Positions 34,041 through 42,642 of a stretch of 64,000 nt of DNA are shown in pieces. A model generated the notes under the pieces. That model was given only the letters and a program-made list of their open reading frames with translations, made no database searches and was not told the origin of the DNA. Origin of the DNA: Nocardia miyunensis NBRC 108239 (GTDB taxonomy: Bacteria; Actinomycetota; Actinomycetes; Mycobacteriales; Mycobacteriaceae); contig NZ_BDBQ01000044.1 of assembly GCF_001613065.1 (NCBI RefSeq), positions 97,683 to 161,682 of the forward strand, given 5' to 3'. Numbering within the stretch: position 1 is the stretch's first letter; every line of letters begins with the position of its first letter. Both the position numbers and the translations under genes were made by a program.

Positions 34041-34922
34041 TCAGCCCTGATCGGCAAGCCGGACGAAGGCAGCGGTGTCGAGGGTTTCGCCTCGGGCGGT
34101 GGGGGCGATGCCCGCGGCGATCAGGCGCTTCTCGGCCTCGGCGGGCGAGCCCGCCCAAGAGCCGAGTGCGGCGCGTAATGTCTTGCGGCGCTGGGCGAAC
34201 GCGGCGTCGACCACCTCGAAGACCCGGGTGCGGTGTGCCGTGTCGAGAGGCCACGGCGGTTGTGCGAAACGATCGATCCGGACCAGTCCGGACTCGACCT
34301 GCGGAACCGGCCAGAACACTTGCCGCCCAACCGATCCCGCCCGGCGGACGGCGCCGAAGAAACCGGCTTTCACGCTCGGCACGCCGTAGGTCCGGGAACC
34401 CGGTTCGGCCGCGAGGCGGTCGGCGACCTCGGCCTGAACCATCACCAGAGCCGTTGTGATACCGGGCAATTCGGCCAGCAGATGCAGCAGTACGGGCACC
34501 GCGACGTTGTACGGCAGATTCGCGACCAGCGCGGTCGGCCGCGCGGGCAGATCCTGTGCGCTCACCCGCAACGCATCGGCTCGCACCACCGAGAGCCGAT
34601 CGGCCAGTTCCGGCGCCCGATCGGCGATGGTCCGCGGAAGATGTTGCGCCAGAACCGGATCGATCTCCACCGCGACCACCCGGTCCACCACGTCCAGCAG
34701 CGCCAACGTCAGCGAACCCAGCCCCGGCCCGACCTCGAGCACCACGTCCTCGCGCCCTACCCCCGCGGCCGCGACGATCCGCCGCACGGTATTCGCATCG
34801 TGCACGAAGTTCTGCCCGAGCTGTTTGGTCGGCCGCACCCCGAACCGCTCCGCCAGCACCCGCACCTCGGCCGGACCCAGCAATGCGGCCTGACCACGGG
34901 CGACGACCTCTGATTCGGACAC
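34041..34922 (-). CDS. ksgA: 16S rRNA (A1518/A1519-N6) dimethyltransferase
   Basis: 293 residues from GTG 34922. KQLGQNFVHDANTVRRIV, EVGPGLGSLTLAL (SAM site), VEIDPVLAQ, VVRADAL and VANLPYNVAVPVLLHLL are the KsgA blocks; the helical C-terminal domain has RRKTLRAALGSW. It dimethylates two adenines of the 16S 3' helix. The in-frame sequence upstream of GTG 34922 is Gly/Cys/Arg-rich and not part of the family. It lies between rpfB and ispE in mycobacteria, here separated from both. Confidence 0.93.
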   Translation of the reverse strand: MSESEVVARGQAALLGPAEVRVLAERFGVRPTKQLGQNFVHDANTVRRIVAAAGVGREDVVLEVGPGLGSLTLALLDVVDRVVAVEIDPVLAQHLPRTIADRAPELADRLSVVRADALRVSAQDLPARPTALVANLPYNVAVPVLLHLLAELPGITTALVMVQAEVADRLAAEPGSRTYGVPSVKAGFFGAVRRAGSVGRQVFWPVPQVESGLVRIDRFAQPPWPLDTAHRTRVFEVVDAAFAQRRKTLRAALGSWAGSPAEAEKRLIAAGIAPTARGETLDTAAFVRLADQG

Positions 34923-35243
34923 GCCCGACAACCTACCAACCCAGCACCCGCACTCCCCGCACCCGGCCCACCGCATACGGGTCCAGACCTGCCCGGGCGT
35001 CGACCGGCCGCGAACAGCCGAACCACCGATCACGCCACATCCGCCGACCGACCCACATCCGCCGCGCACAGGCATCGACCGCGGATGATCGCCGCCCGAC
35101 CCGTACAGGCCATCAGTGGCTGAGGCGGCGGCGGGCGAACGGCACGGGCAACGGCCACATACTCGTACCGCGAACCGTGCCCATCGCTCGAACTCGCGCC
35201 GCAGGCGAGGTCTCGCCAGCCGACCGAACTACCCGCGAATCGG
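34923..35243. other. Gap between ksgA and the lipase gene
   Basis: Nothing supported; the sequence is rich in short C/G runs and the open frames look like shadows. It must hold the ksgA promoter. Confidence 0.4.
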
Positions 35244-36395
35244 TTACGGCCGGGTGGGTGTGGACTTGATACGGGCGGCGAAATCGCTTATGGCGGACCA
35301 CATCTGAGGACTCAGTTCGCAGTGGCTGCCGTGGCCGACGACCGTGTGGAAGTCGACGTCGGCGGCGACGAACTGGGCGATGAGGGCGGCGTGCAGCGGG
35401 GAGGGGACCGTGGTGTCGGCGGCGTTGGTGAGCAGGAGGATCGGGGCGTCGTAGCCGCTGGTGGGGACGGCCATGTAGGAGGTGAGGGCGGTGGAGAAGG
35501 TATCGGTCGTCAGTTGCCGGGAGAGCAGGTCGCCGACCGTCGCACCGGCGGCGCGGCGCATGATCGCGCCCAGGCACAGATCCCCGATGCCGTCGACGAG
35601 GTCGCGGCCGCGCGGGGTCAGATAGCTGTCGACGTCGACCCGCGGATGCGTCTCCCGCAGCCCGGTCAGGATCATGGCGATGAACGCGGTCGTGGCGGTG
35701 TCGGTCAGCCCGCGGATGTCCGGAACCCACGGACCGGCCGCGGGCAGCAGCGCCTCGAGATCGGATTCCGGATCGACGGTGATGGTGCCGCGAAAATCCA
35801 GATCGGGCGCATAGCCGTGCTGTAGATGCGCGGTGCCCAATGCCGCCTGCCCGCCCTGCGATCCGCCGATGACGGCCCAGGTGCGGGACAGCGCCGGATG
35901 CGTCGCGCGGGCCGCGCGAACCAGGTCGATGGTTGCGGTCGCCTCGGTGTTCAGCTCGAGATACGGGTGCGGTCCGGTGTGAAACCGCCCGAGCCCCAGG
36001 TAATCCGGTGCGACAACCGCGAATCCCTTTGCCAGGAAGTACTTCACGATCTGGTTGTCCACCCGCTGGCCCGGCGCGGTGGTCTGGCCACCGCAGCCCG
36101 CACCCAGCCCGGAGGTGCCGTGGTCGTAGGCCATGATCGGCCACCCGCCGACCGGCGCCCGACCGGACGGAACGAACAGTGCGCCACTGGCTCGTCGCGG
36201 CGCGCCGTCCGATCCGGTCATCCAGTAGTCGACGATCGAACCGCCCGGAACCCCGCGCCAGCTCGCGGCCTGCGGGACGACGTCGATCACGTTCCCCGGC
36301 ACGGCGGCGTCCGCGGGCGCGGCCACCGTCCACACCGCGCTCACCGCGACCGCACCCGCGACGACCATCCGCGCCCAGCCACCCCGCCACCGCAT
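35244..36395 (-). CDS. Secreted lipase/esterase, alpha/beta hydrolase (LIP-type)
   Basis: 383 residues. A signal peptide (RWRGGWARMVVAGAVAVSAV with AAPADAA cleavage site near residue 30) marks export. IMAYDHGTSG is the oxyanion region; VIGGSQGGQAAL holds the nucleophile Ser, LLLTNAADTTVP the acid Asp, and GHGSHCELS the His. The Cys pairs (GAGCGGQ, LCLG) may form disulfides. These enzymes (secretory lipase family, PF03583-like) hydrolyse acylglycerols. It separates rpfB from ksgA and converges on neither; start at ATG 36395. Confidence 0.85.
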   Translation of the reverse strand: MRWRGGWARMVVAGAVAVSAVWTVAAPADAAVPGNVIDVVPQAASWRGVPGGSIVDYWMTGSDGAPRRASGALFVPSGRAPVGGWPIMAYDHGTSGLGAGCGGQTTAPGQRVDNQIVKYFLAKGFAVVAPDYLGLGRFHTGPHPYLELNTEATATIDLVRAARATHPALSRTWAVIGGSQGGQAALGTAHLQHGYAPDLDFRGTITVDPESDLEALLPAAGPWVPDIRGLTDTATTAFIAMILTGLRETHPRVDVDSYLTPRGRDLVDGIGDLCLGAIMRRAAGATVGDLLSRQLTTDTFSTALTSYMAVPTSGYDAPILLLTNAADTTVPSPLHAALIAQFVAADVDFHTVVGHGSHCELSPQMWSAISDFAARIKSTPTRP

Positions 36396-36824
36396 CCGAA
36401 CCCCTCATCGTCTCCCGGACAAAGTCCGGGCGATCGTATCGATCGCTCTCGAGAGCCCATTGTGAAGTCTCGACCGCATCCCGAGCCCATTCGACACGAC
36501 AGTCGCGGAAACATCCCCATCGCGACACGATCGACGCACGAAGCACGCCCGCCTCGACCGAGCGAACGAAAGCCGTCCACCACAATCACGCGAGATGCGC
36601 ATTTCCTCACCGCGCACCGAGCCCTCGGGTGGGAAGTTCGCGACTGAGCGAAACGAGGCCGTCAACCACGTGAGTTGCGTTCTCGCCCAGCCCCGCACGG
36701 AATGAGCCTTCGAGCGAGGAGTCGCGAACACGCCGGAGCGAAACAGCGGCAGATATTGCCACATTCTGATACGCGTTCTAGTTTTTGACTGATCGCATCG
36801 AAGCAGTCGAGAGGTTGGCACGCA
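36396..36824. other. Divergent region between lipase and SDR genes
   Basis: No gene supported. AT-rich stretch near 36750-36790 looks like a promoter zone and holds the palindrome at 36767-36780. Arg-rich frames between 36405 and 36610 are not protein-like. Confidence 0.5.
36767..36780. promoter_or_regulatory. KstR-like half-conserved palindrome
   Basis: TGATACGCGTTCTA (reverse TAGAACGCGTATCA) matches TNNAACNNGTTNNA, the KstR steroid-regulon box, except one base. It sits about 45 bp before the SDR start. Confidence 0.3.
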
Positions 36825-37592
36825 ATGCAGCGCAGACATGAGGGACGCCGGATTCTCGTCACGGGCGCGGGTTCGGGCATCGGGCGGGGCGTCGCGCTGC
36901 GACTGCTCGCCGAGGGGGCCGAGCTGGTGGCCGCCGATATCGTCGAGACCGGCCTGAAGGAGACCGCCGAGGCCGCGGCGGACGCCGATCGCGATCGGCT
37001 GCACACCGTCCGCATCGACGTCGCCGATCCCGGATCGGTCCGCGCGGGCTGCGCATCGGCCCTGGACACCCTCGGCGGGATCGACGTGCTGGTGAACGCC
37101 GCGGGCATCATGCGCAGCGCGCACACTCACGAAATGCCGTTCGAGGAGTGGAATCAGGTCATCGGCGTGAACCTCACCGGCACCTTCCTGATGTGCCAGG
37201 CGGTGCTGCCGCGCCTGATCGAGTCCGACCACCCGGTGATCGTGAACTTCTCCTCCACCGCGGCCTTCGGCTCGAATCCGTACATGGCCGCCTATTCCGC
37301 CTCCAAGGGCGGGGTGAACGCGCTGACCCACTCGCTGGCCCTCGAATACGTCAAACACGGTCTGCGCGCGGTCAACATCGTCCCCGGCGGCATCAACACC
37401 GGCATCACCTCGGGCCTGCAACTCCCCGCCGACGCCGATTGGAAACTGATGGCCCGCCTCACCGGCTGGCTCAACAATGGCGCTCTCGGCGACCCGAAGG
37501 ACATCGCGGGCGTCGTCGCGATGGTCGCCTCCGAAGAGGGCCGCTACATCACCGGCAGCGAGATCCGCGTGGACGGCGGAGCGCTGATGTGA
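36825..37592 (+). CDS. SDR family oxidoreductase
   Basis: 255 residues. Classical SDR: LVTGAGSGIGRGVAL (cofactor), VLVNAAGIM, the Ser of FSSTAAFG and the catalytic YSASKGG (Tyr, Lys), then IVPGGINTGIT. The C-terminus GSEIRVDGGALM is typical of 3-oxoacyl/3-hydroxysteroid-type SDRs. Substrate unknown. It ends exactly where rpfB ends on the other strand (stop codons adjoin). Confidence 0.9.
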   Translation: MQRRHEGRRILVTGAGSGIGRGVALRLLAEGAELVAADIVETGLKETAEAAADADRDRLHTVRIDVADPGSVRAGCASALDTLGGIDVLVNAAGIMRSAHTHEMPFEEWNQVIGVNLTGTFLMCQAVLPRLIESDHPVIVNFSSTAAFGSNPYMAAYSASKGGVNALTHSLALEYVKHGLRAVNIVPGGINTGITSGLQLPADADWKLMARLTGWLNNGALGDPKDIAGVVAMVASEEGRYITGSEIRVDGGALM

Positions 37593-38735
37593 CTACCCGG
37601 CCCCGCCCGCCCCGATGCCGAGCCTGCTGGTGCAGGTCGGCCAGGCTCCCCAGCCCTGGCGAGCGCGGGTCTTCTCGGCGATGGCGATCTGCTCGTTGCG
37701 GGTCGCCAGGTCGGGGCGGGGGGCGTATTTGAGGCCGCCCTGGCGCGCCCAGGTGTTCTGGTCGAACTGGACACCGCCGAAGTAGCCGTTGCCGGTGTTG
37801 ATCGCCCAGTTACCACCGGATTCGCATTTGGCCAGCGCGTCCCAGATGGCGCCGTTGCGGACCGGCGGAACCTCGGTGCCGGGCTTGGCGCCCTTGCGGA
37901 TGGTCTTGGGCTGCGACGGGACGACCACCGTGCTGGAGACCTGACTCTTCCCCGTGACGATGCCGTTCACGATGGACACCGCGTACGTCACGTCCTGGAC
38001 ACCGGCCTTGCCGGGATTCTCGACGGTGCTGCGGTCCATGTTCATGGTCACATCCTGGACGTCCTTCTCCGTCGGCGGCAGCGGCACGCGTTCCACCCGG
38101 TTCACGGTCCGCTTGCGGGTGACGGTGATGCTCATCCCGTCGGTCAGCGGAGTGCTCGCGTCCGGTTGCACCGAATCCTGATCGATCAGCGGCATCCCCT
38201 GCACCTTCAGCAACTGACCGACCGTCGGCGCGGCGAGGCGAACGTACTTCGCCCTGCGGCCGTTGTCGCCCAGCAGCACGGTGTGCGGGCTGGTGACCGA
38301 GAGCGTCCCGCCGGTCAGCGGCAGCGACGTCGGGCGGGACGGGGAGACGAATACGTCATCGGGAATCTTCAGCTGGGACAACGCCGCGGACACCGTATTG
38401 CCGGTGGTCCACACCGTCTGCGGCGTGCCGTCGACGACCATGGCCACCTGACGTCCGCGATCGAAGGTGATGGTTGCCCCGTTCGCGACCGTGGAACCGG
38501 CGGACGGGATCACCGCATCGTGGCCGTCGATCCGGTAGCCGGCGGATTTCAGCACACCGCGAACGCTGCCCGCCATGGTCGTCAACGTGGTCGCGTGGCC
38601 GTCGACGACGAGGGTGATCGACTTCTTGTCGATGATGGCCAGAGCCGCACCCAGGATCAACGTCATCAGCAGCGCCGCGATCGCCGTGTAGAGCATCGGC
38701 GATCGTGACGAGTTGATCCGCGCTAATGCGGACAT
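37593..38735 (-). CDS. rpfB: Resuscitation-promoting factor RpfB
   Basis: 380 residues from ATG 38735, chosen because GGAG is 6 bp upstream; GTG 38756 and ATG 38750 are alternatives that add 5-7 residues. An N-terminal membrane anchor (LYTAIAALLMTLILGAALA) leads into three DUF348 repeats (about 45-90, 95-145, 150-200: TLTTMAGSVRGVLKSAG, VWTTGNTVSAALSQL, YVRLAAPTVGQLL), a G5 domain (about 205-285) and the lysozyme-like Rpf domain (from about 302: IWDALAKCESGGNWAINTGN). It cleaves peptidoglycan and wakes dormant cells. Confidence 0.93.
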   Translation of the reverse strand: MSALARINSSRSPMLYTAIAALLMTLILGAALAIIDKKSITLVVDGHATTLTTMAGSVRGVLKSAGYRIDGHDAVIPSAGSTVANGATITFDRGRQVAMVVDGTPQTVWTTGNTVSAALSQLKIPDDVFVSPSRPTSLPLTGGTLSVTSPHTVLLGDNGRRAKYVRLAAPTVGQLLKVQGMPLIDQDSVQPDASTPLTDGMSITVTRKRTVNRVERVPLPPTEKDVQDVTMNMDRSTVENPGKAGVQDVTYAVSIVNGIVTGKSQVSSTVVVPSQPKTIRKGAKPGTEVPPVRNGAIWDALAKCESGGNWAINTGNGYFGGVQFDQNTWARQGGLKYAPRPDLATRNEQIAIAEKTRARQGWGAWPTCTSRLGIGAGGAG

Positions 38736-38939
38736 CCGAAACTCCGGCATGGTCACAATACGATAACGAGCAGGTCAAGGCCCGACAACCACAAGTGGCG
38801 GAACAGGCGACTTCCAGATCACGAAGCAATATCGACAACGCGGGGGTGTAACAGGTGTCGCAATAGTAGTGACAAGGGACACAATCACGCATCTCGAGGC
38901 GTGTCGGTGTGACACATCCCACTGATCGTGCTGTACCGG

Positions 38940-39803
38940 TCAGTGCCCGATGCGGTAGACGCGTTCGGCGTTGGCGCTGGTCTGCCGGGCGAGTTCGACC
39001 GGATCCTGTCCACGCGTCTCCGCGAGTGAGCGCACGGTGTAGGGCAGGCAGTACGGCTCGTTCGGAGCGCCACGGAACGGGTGCGGGGTCAGGAACGGGG
39101 CATCGGTCTCGACCAGGATCTGCTCATCGGGCACGAGCTTGGCGGCCTCGCGCAGATCGTGTGCGTTCTTGAAGCTGACCGTGCCGGAGAAGGACAGCAC
39201 ATACCCCTCCTCCACGCAGGCCAGGGCCATATTCGCGTCCGAGGAGAAGCAGTGGAAGATCACCGTCTCGGGCGCGCCCTCGTCCAGCAGCACCGCGAGC
39301 AGGTCGTGATCGGCCTCGCGATTGTGGATCATGAGCGGTTTGCCGAGCCGCTTGGCCAGGTCGATATGCCAGCGGAAACCCTCGACCTGCTCCTCGATCC
39401 CGGCGCAGCCGTCGAGCTTGCCGGGCCAGTAGTAGTCCAGTCCGGTCTCCCCGACCGCGACCACCCGAGGGTCCTTCGCCAGCGTCTCGAGTTCCCGCAT
39501 GGCCGCCTCGTCCAGTGCGTTCGCGCGGGTGGGGTGCAGGGCGACCGCGGCGTACACGCGCGGATCCCAGTGCGCGGCACGCACCGCGAATCCGGCCGCG
39601 TCGAGATCGTCGGCGATGGTGACGACCCGTCCGACGCCGACCGCGGCGGCCCGATCCACCATGGCGGCAACCGATTCCGCATCGGTCGCGCCGCAGGCGT
39701 CGAGGTGGGTATGCGCATCCATCAACGGGGACAGCGGCTCCGGCGGTTCGGGAGCGGGGCGTTTACCTGGCATCAGGACCTCGGGGTCGTTTCGGGGCCG
39801 CAT
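38940..39803 (-). CDS. tatD: TatD family metal-dependent DNase
   Basis: 287 residues; ATG 39803 is chosen because GCGGAGG lies 5-6 bp upstream. LMDAHTHLD, GETGLDYYW, MIHNREAD, FHCFSSD and ETDAPFLTPHP are the metal-site blocks of TatD (HxH, E, H, H, D). A 3'-5' exonuclease/deoxyribonuclease of DNA repair. Divergent from metG, upstream of rpfB as in mycobacteria. Confidence 0.92.
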   Translation of the reverse strand: MRPRNDPEVLMPGKRPAPEPPEPLSPLMDAHTHLDACGATDAESVAAMVDRAAAVGVGRVVTIADDLDAAGFAVRAAHWDPRVYAAVALHPTRANALDEAAMRELETLAKDPRVVAVGETGLDYYWPGKLDGCAGIEEQVEGFRWHIDLAKRLGKPLMIHNREADHDLLAVLLDEGAPETVIFHCFSSDANMALACVEEGYVLSFSGTVSFKNAHDLREAAKLVPDEQILVETDAPFLTPHPFRGAPNEPYCLPYTVRSLAETRGQDPVELARQTSANAERVYRIGH

Positions 39804-39887
39804 AGTGACCTCCGCACGGGCACCACCGGCGCACGAGGGGATATTCGCGCGAGCGGTGCAGGGCACGCGCATTAGAGTAGAGCCACC

Positions 39888-41447
39888 ATGAGCGCATCCT
39901 CACGCCCCGCCTTCTACATCACCACGGCCATCGCCTACCCGAACGGCGCGCCGCACATCGGGCACGCCTACGAGTACATCTCCACCGATGCCCTGGCCCG
40001 GTTCAAGCGCCTCGACGGGTACGAGGTGTTCTTCATGACCGGCACCGACGAGCACGGCCAGAAGGTGCAGCAGGCCGCGCGCGCGGCGGACGTGCCGGTG
40101 CAGGAGTACGCCTCGCGCAACTCGGACGTGTTCGAGCGCATGGACAAGGCGCTGGACATCTCCTTCGACCGGTTCATCCGCACCACCGACGAGGACCACC
40201 ACGCCGCGTCCGTCGCGATCTGGGAGCGGATGCAGGCCCGTGGCGACATCTACCTGGACACCTACGCGGGCTGGTACTCCGTGCGCGACGAGGCGTTCTA
40301 CACCGACGAGGAGACCACGGTCCTCGAGGACGGCACGAGGGTCTCGACCGACACCCGCACCCCGGTGGAGTGGACCGAGGAGTCGAACTACTTCTTCCGG
40401 CTGTCCAACTACCAGGACCAGCTGCTCGACCTGTACGAGACGCGGCCGGAATTCATCGCGCCCGCGACGCGGCGCAACGAGATCGTCAGCTACGTCAAGG
40501 CCGGGCTGAAGGATCTGTCCATCTCCCGCACCACGTTCGACTGGGGCGTTCCGGTGCCGGGCGATCCGGCGCACGTGATGTACGTGTGGGTGGACGCGCT
40601 CACCAACTACCTCACCGGCGCCGGGTTCCCGAACACCGATTCCGCTGCGTTCCAACGGTTCTGGCCCGCCGACGTGCACATCATCGGCAAGGACATCACC
40701 CGGTTCCACACGGTGTACTGGCCCGCGTTCCTGCTGTCCGCCGGGATCGAACTGCCGAAACGCGTTTTCGTGCACGGGTTCCTGTACAACAAGGGCGAGA
40801 AGATGTCCAAGTCGGTCGGCAATGTGGTCGACCCGCTGGCCTTGGTCGAGAGCTACGGACTGGACGCGGTGCGCTTCTTCCTGCTGCGCGAGATCTCCTA
40901 CGGGCAGGACGGGTCCTACAGCCACGAGGCGATCGTCGGCCGGATCAATTCCGATCTGGCCAACGAATACGGCAACCTCGCCCAGCGCAGCCTGAAAATG
41001 GTTGCCCGCGACTGCAATTCGGTGGTGCCGACACCCGGTGAATTCACCGCCGACGATCGCGAACTGCTCGACCGCGCGAACGGCCTGCTCGAGCGCTGCC
41101 GCGCCGAATTCGACCAGCAGCAGATACATCTCGCGCTCGAGGCGATCTGGCTGACCCTGGGCGAGACGAACCGCTACTTCTCCGCCCAGCAGCCCTGGGC
41201 CCTGGCCAAATCGGGCACCCCCGAGGATCTGGCCCGCGAGGCGACGGTCCTGTACGTCACCCTCGAGGTGCTGCGCATCGTCTCGATCCTGGTCCAGCCG
41301 GTCATCCCGGGTTCGGCGGGCAAGATCCTGGACCTGCTCGCCCAGACCGGCCGCAACTTCGCCGATATCGCCACCCCGATCGAGCCGGGCCTGCCCCTGC
41401 CCGCCCCGGAACCGGTCTTCCCGAAGTACGTGGAGCCGAAAGACTGA
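39888..41447 (+). CDS. metG: Methionyl-tRNA synthetase
   Basis: 519 residues. IAYPNGAPHIGHAYEYI is the HIGH region, FMTGTDEHGQK follows, and KGEKMSKSVGNVVDP is the KMSKS loop. The C-terminal helical anticodon domain has FSAQQPWALAK. The compact length without C-terminal dimerisation extension fits actinobacterial MetG. ATG 39888 is 84 bp from the divergent tatD start. Confidence 0.96.
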   Translation: MSASSRPAFYITTAIAYPNGAPHIGHAYEYISTDALARFKRLDGYEVFFMTGTDEHGQKVQQAARAADVPVQEYASRNSDVFERMDKALDISFDRFIRTTDEDHHAASVAIWERMQARGDIYLDTYAGWYSVRDEAFYTDEETTVLEDGTRVSTDTRTPVEWTEESNYFFRLSNYQDQLLDLYETRPEFIAPATRRNEIVSYVKAGLKDLSISRTTFDWGVPVPGDPAHVMYVWVDALTNYLTGAGFPNTDSAAFQRFWPADVHIIGKDITRFHTVYWPAFLLSAGIELPKRVFVHGFLYNKGEKMSKSVGNVVDPLALVESYGLDAVRFFLLREISYGQDGSYSHEAIVGRINSDLANEYGNLAQRSLKMVARDCNSVVPTPGEFTADDRELLDRANGLLERCRAEFDQQQIHLALEAIWLTLGETNRYFSAQQPWALAKSGTPEDLAREATVLYVTLEVLRIVSILVQPVIPGSAGKILDLLAQTGRNFADIATPIEPGLPLPAPEPVFPKYVEPKD

Positions 41448-41580
41448 GTTTCACGTCGGGACTGCGTCCGCCGACCCGTACCCGTTGCTCCCCAGGATCG
41501 AGACCGAAGAACCCGCCCGGCGTGAACGAGCACAACGCCGCGCGAGCCTGCAGGATCACACCTCCATGTAGCCTTCATTC

Positions 41581-41814
41581 ATGGAGGACGACCGTGGGGT
41601 ACTCAAAGCCAAGGGGACAGTTTGGCGTTGGAACGACAAGCGGGCAACGGGGGTTATCGAGACAACGGCAGGCGATCACGTCTGGTTCGGCCTCGACTCC
41701 CTGGGTGACCGAAATTTCGGCAACGTCGCGGTCGGCGATTCGGTCGAAGTGGAATACGAAGTTGCCGAACAGGACTCGCATAACCTGAGAGCAATTCAGG
41801 TCACGTGGCTTTGA
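41581..41814 (+). CDS. Cold-shock-domain-like small protein
   Basis: 77 residues. KGTVWRWNDKRATGVIE corresponds to the CSD start with the RNP1 aromatic patch altered (GxxKWF becomes GTVWRWN), followed by HVWFGLDSL and VGDSVEVEYEVAEQD. It fits an OB-fold RNA/DNA-binding protein divergent from canonical Csp. 134 bp after metG, monocistronic. Confidence 0.7.
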   Translation: MEDDRGVLKAKGTVWRWNDKRATGVIETTAGDHVWFGLDSLGDRNFGNVAVGDSVEVEYEVAEQDSHNLRAIQVTWL

Positions 41815-41835
41815 AGCTACCGACGTGATTCTCAC

Positions 41836-42039
41836 TCAGGCGCTGAAGTCGATGGCAGTCTCGACGTTCGAAGGCGTTGGGCCGGTATCGGTGAGAACCT
41901 TGAAGTCACAGCGACTTCGCAGGTGATATGTCACACCGCGTTGAATCTGCGCACTCGAATGCAGCAGGTAGTCGGACGGAATGTCCGCATGATTGTCGGA
42001 GTATCCCCGCAGGCCGTTGATCAGAGTCCAGCAGCTCAT
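41836..42039 (-). CDS. Small hypothetical protein
   Basis: 67 residues, starting MSCWTLINGLRGYSDNHAD. Third-position GC is about 65%, lower than the genes around. No domain recognised; no clear ribosome-binding site. It may be a genuine short protein of the minus-strand module at 41836-43857 or a chance frame. Confidence 0.35.
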   Translation of the reverse strand: MSCWTLINGLRGYSDNHADIPSDYLLHSSAQIQRGVTYHLRSRCDFKVLTDTGPTPSNVETAIDFSA

Positions 42040-42110
42040 CGGGTTCAGTACGATAGCTTGCGCTGTCGGGTCCGCTAGATTTCAAGTTCGCTTGCCGGGG
42101 TCCGGCGACG

Positions 42111-42194
42111 TCATTTGTGCGGTCGGCAAGCCCAGATGAGCACGGCCAGTGGCAGACCGACCGCGGTCAGCCAGCCCAGGGCGGCCCAGCTCAT
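42111..42194 (-). CDS. Tiny single-helix membrane protein
   Basis: 27 residues, MSWAALGWLTAVGLPLAVLI then WACRPHK: one predicted membrane helix with a positive tail. Its ATG overlaps the stop of the 42191-42499 gene (ATGA), suggesting translational coupling. Function unknown. Confidence 0.4.
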   Translation of the reverse strand: MSWAALGWLTAVGLPLAVLIWACRPHK

Positions 42195-42499
42195 CCGGAC
42201 CACCCAGGTTGCACATCCGCCCATCGGCTGAAAGATAAACGCGGACAGACTGTTTCGACTCCGACCACGCCCATAACGGAGTTCAGCGTGAGCACGTCGA
42301 GGTGGTCCGAAACCGAGGCGATGACGATATCGACGTCAGCTTGGCGCACCTGATCAACCAGCGGTAACACCGAATTCCCCGACGCCCAGACCACCGCATA
42401 TCCCAGATGCCGCGCCAAACGCCGAACCTGGGCCCGCTCCCACTCGTATGCCTCACTGTCCTGGTCGACCACACCGAGCGCCATAGGTGTCTGCCTCAC
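42191..42499 (-). CDS. Resolvase-N-terminal-like small protein
   Basis: 102 residues from GTG 42499 behind GCAGGGGA. ERAQVRRLARHLGYAVVW and DQVRQADVDIVIASVSDHLD resemble the catalytic-fold core of serine recombinases (helix with R-x-A, then a strand-turn with Asp), but the nucleophile-Ser region is missing, so catalysis is unlikely. It probably acts with the XRE regulator upstream. Confidence 0.5.
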   Translation of the reverse strand: MRQTPMALGVVDQDSEAYEWERAQVRRLARHLGYAVVWASGNSVLPLVDQVRQADVDIVIASVSDHLDVLTLNSVMGVVGVETVCPRLSFSRWADVQPGWSG

Positions 42500-42608
42500 C
42501 GTCCCCTGCCTCCCCGTCGCTGGATGACACCTACCGACCGGGATGATGATTGCGAGATCCGCACGGCGGCAGGGCCGACACAGACGCTAAGGGAGTGATG
42601 GCGAGCCG

Positions 42609-42627
42609 CCTGTCCCGCTGGGACAGG
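42609..42627. promoter_or_regulatory. Perfect 8-bp inverted repeat beside the XRE gene
   Basis: CCTGTCCC-GCT-GGGACAGG lies 16 bp past the XRE stop and upstream of the 42499 gene. It could be a hairpin terminator or an operator bound by the XRE protein; no T-run follows. Confidence 0.5.
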
Positions 42628-42642
42628 AGATTCGGTCGGTGG

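Noticed and set aside
34923..35075. N-terminal extension of KsgA
   Set aside because: Gly/Cys/Arg-rich with no family similarity; GTG 34922 gives the normal start.
38757..38939. c-di-AMP (ydaO) riboswitch upstream of rpfB
   Set aside because: Conserved ydaO sequence blocks are not visible; only a GTGTGACAC palindrome near 38906 was found.
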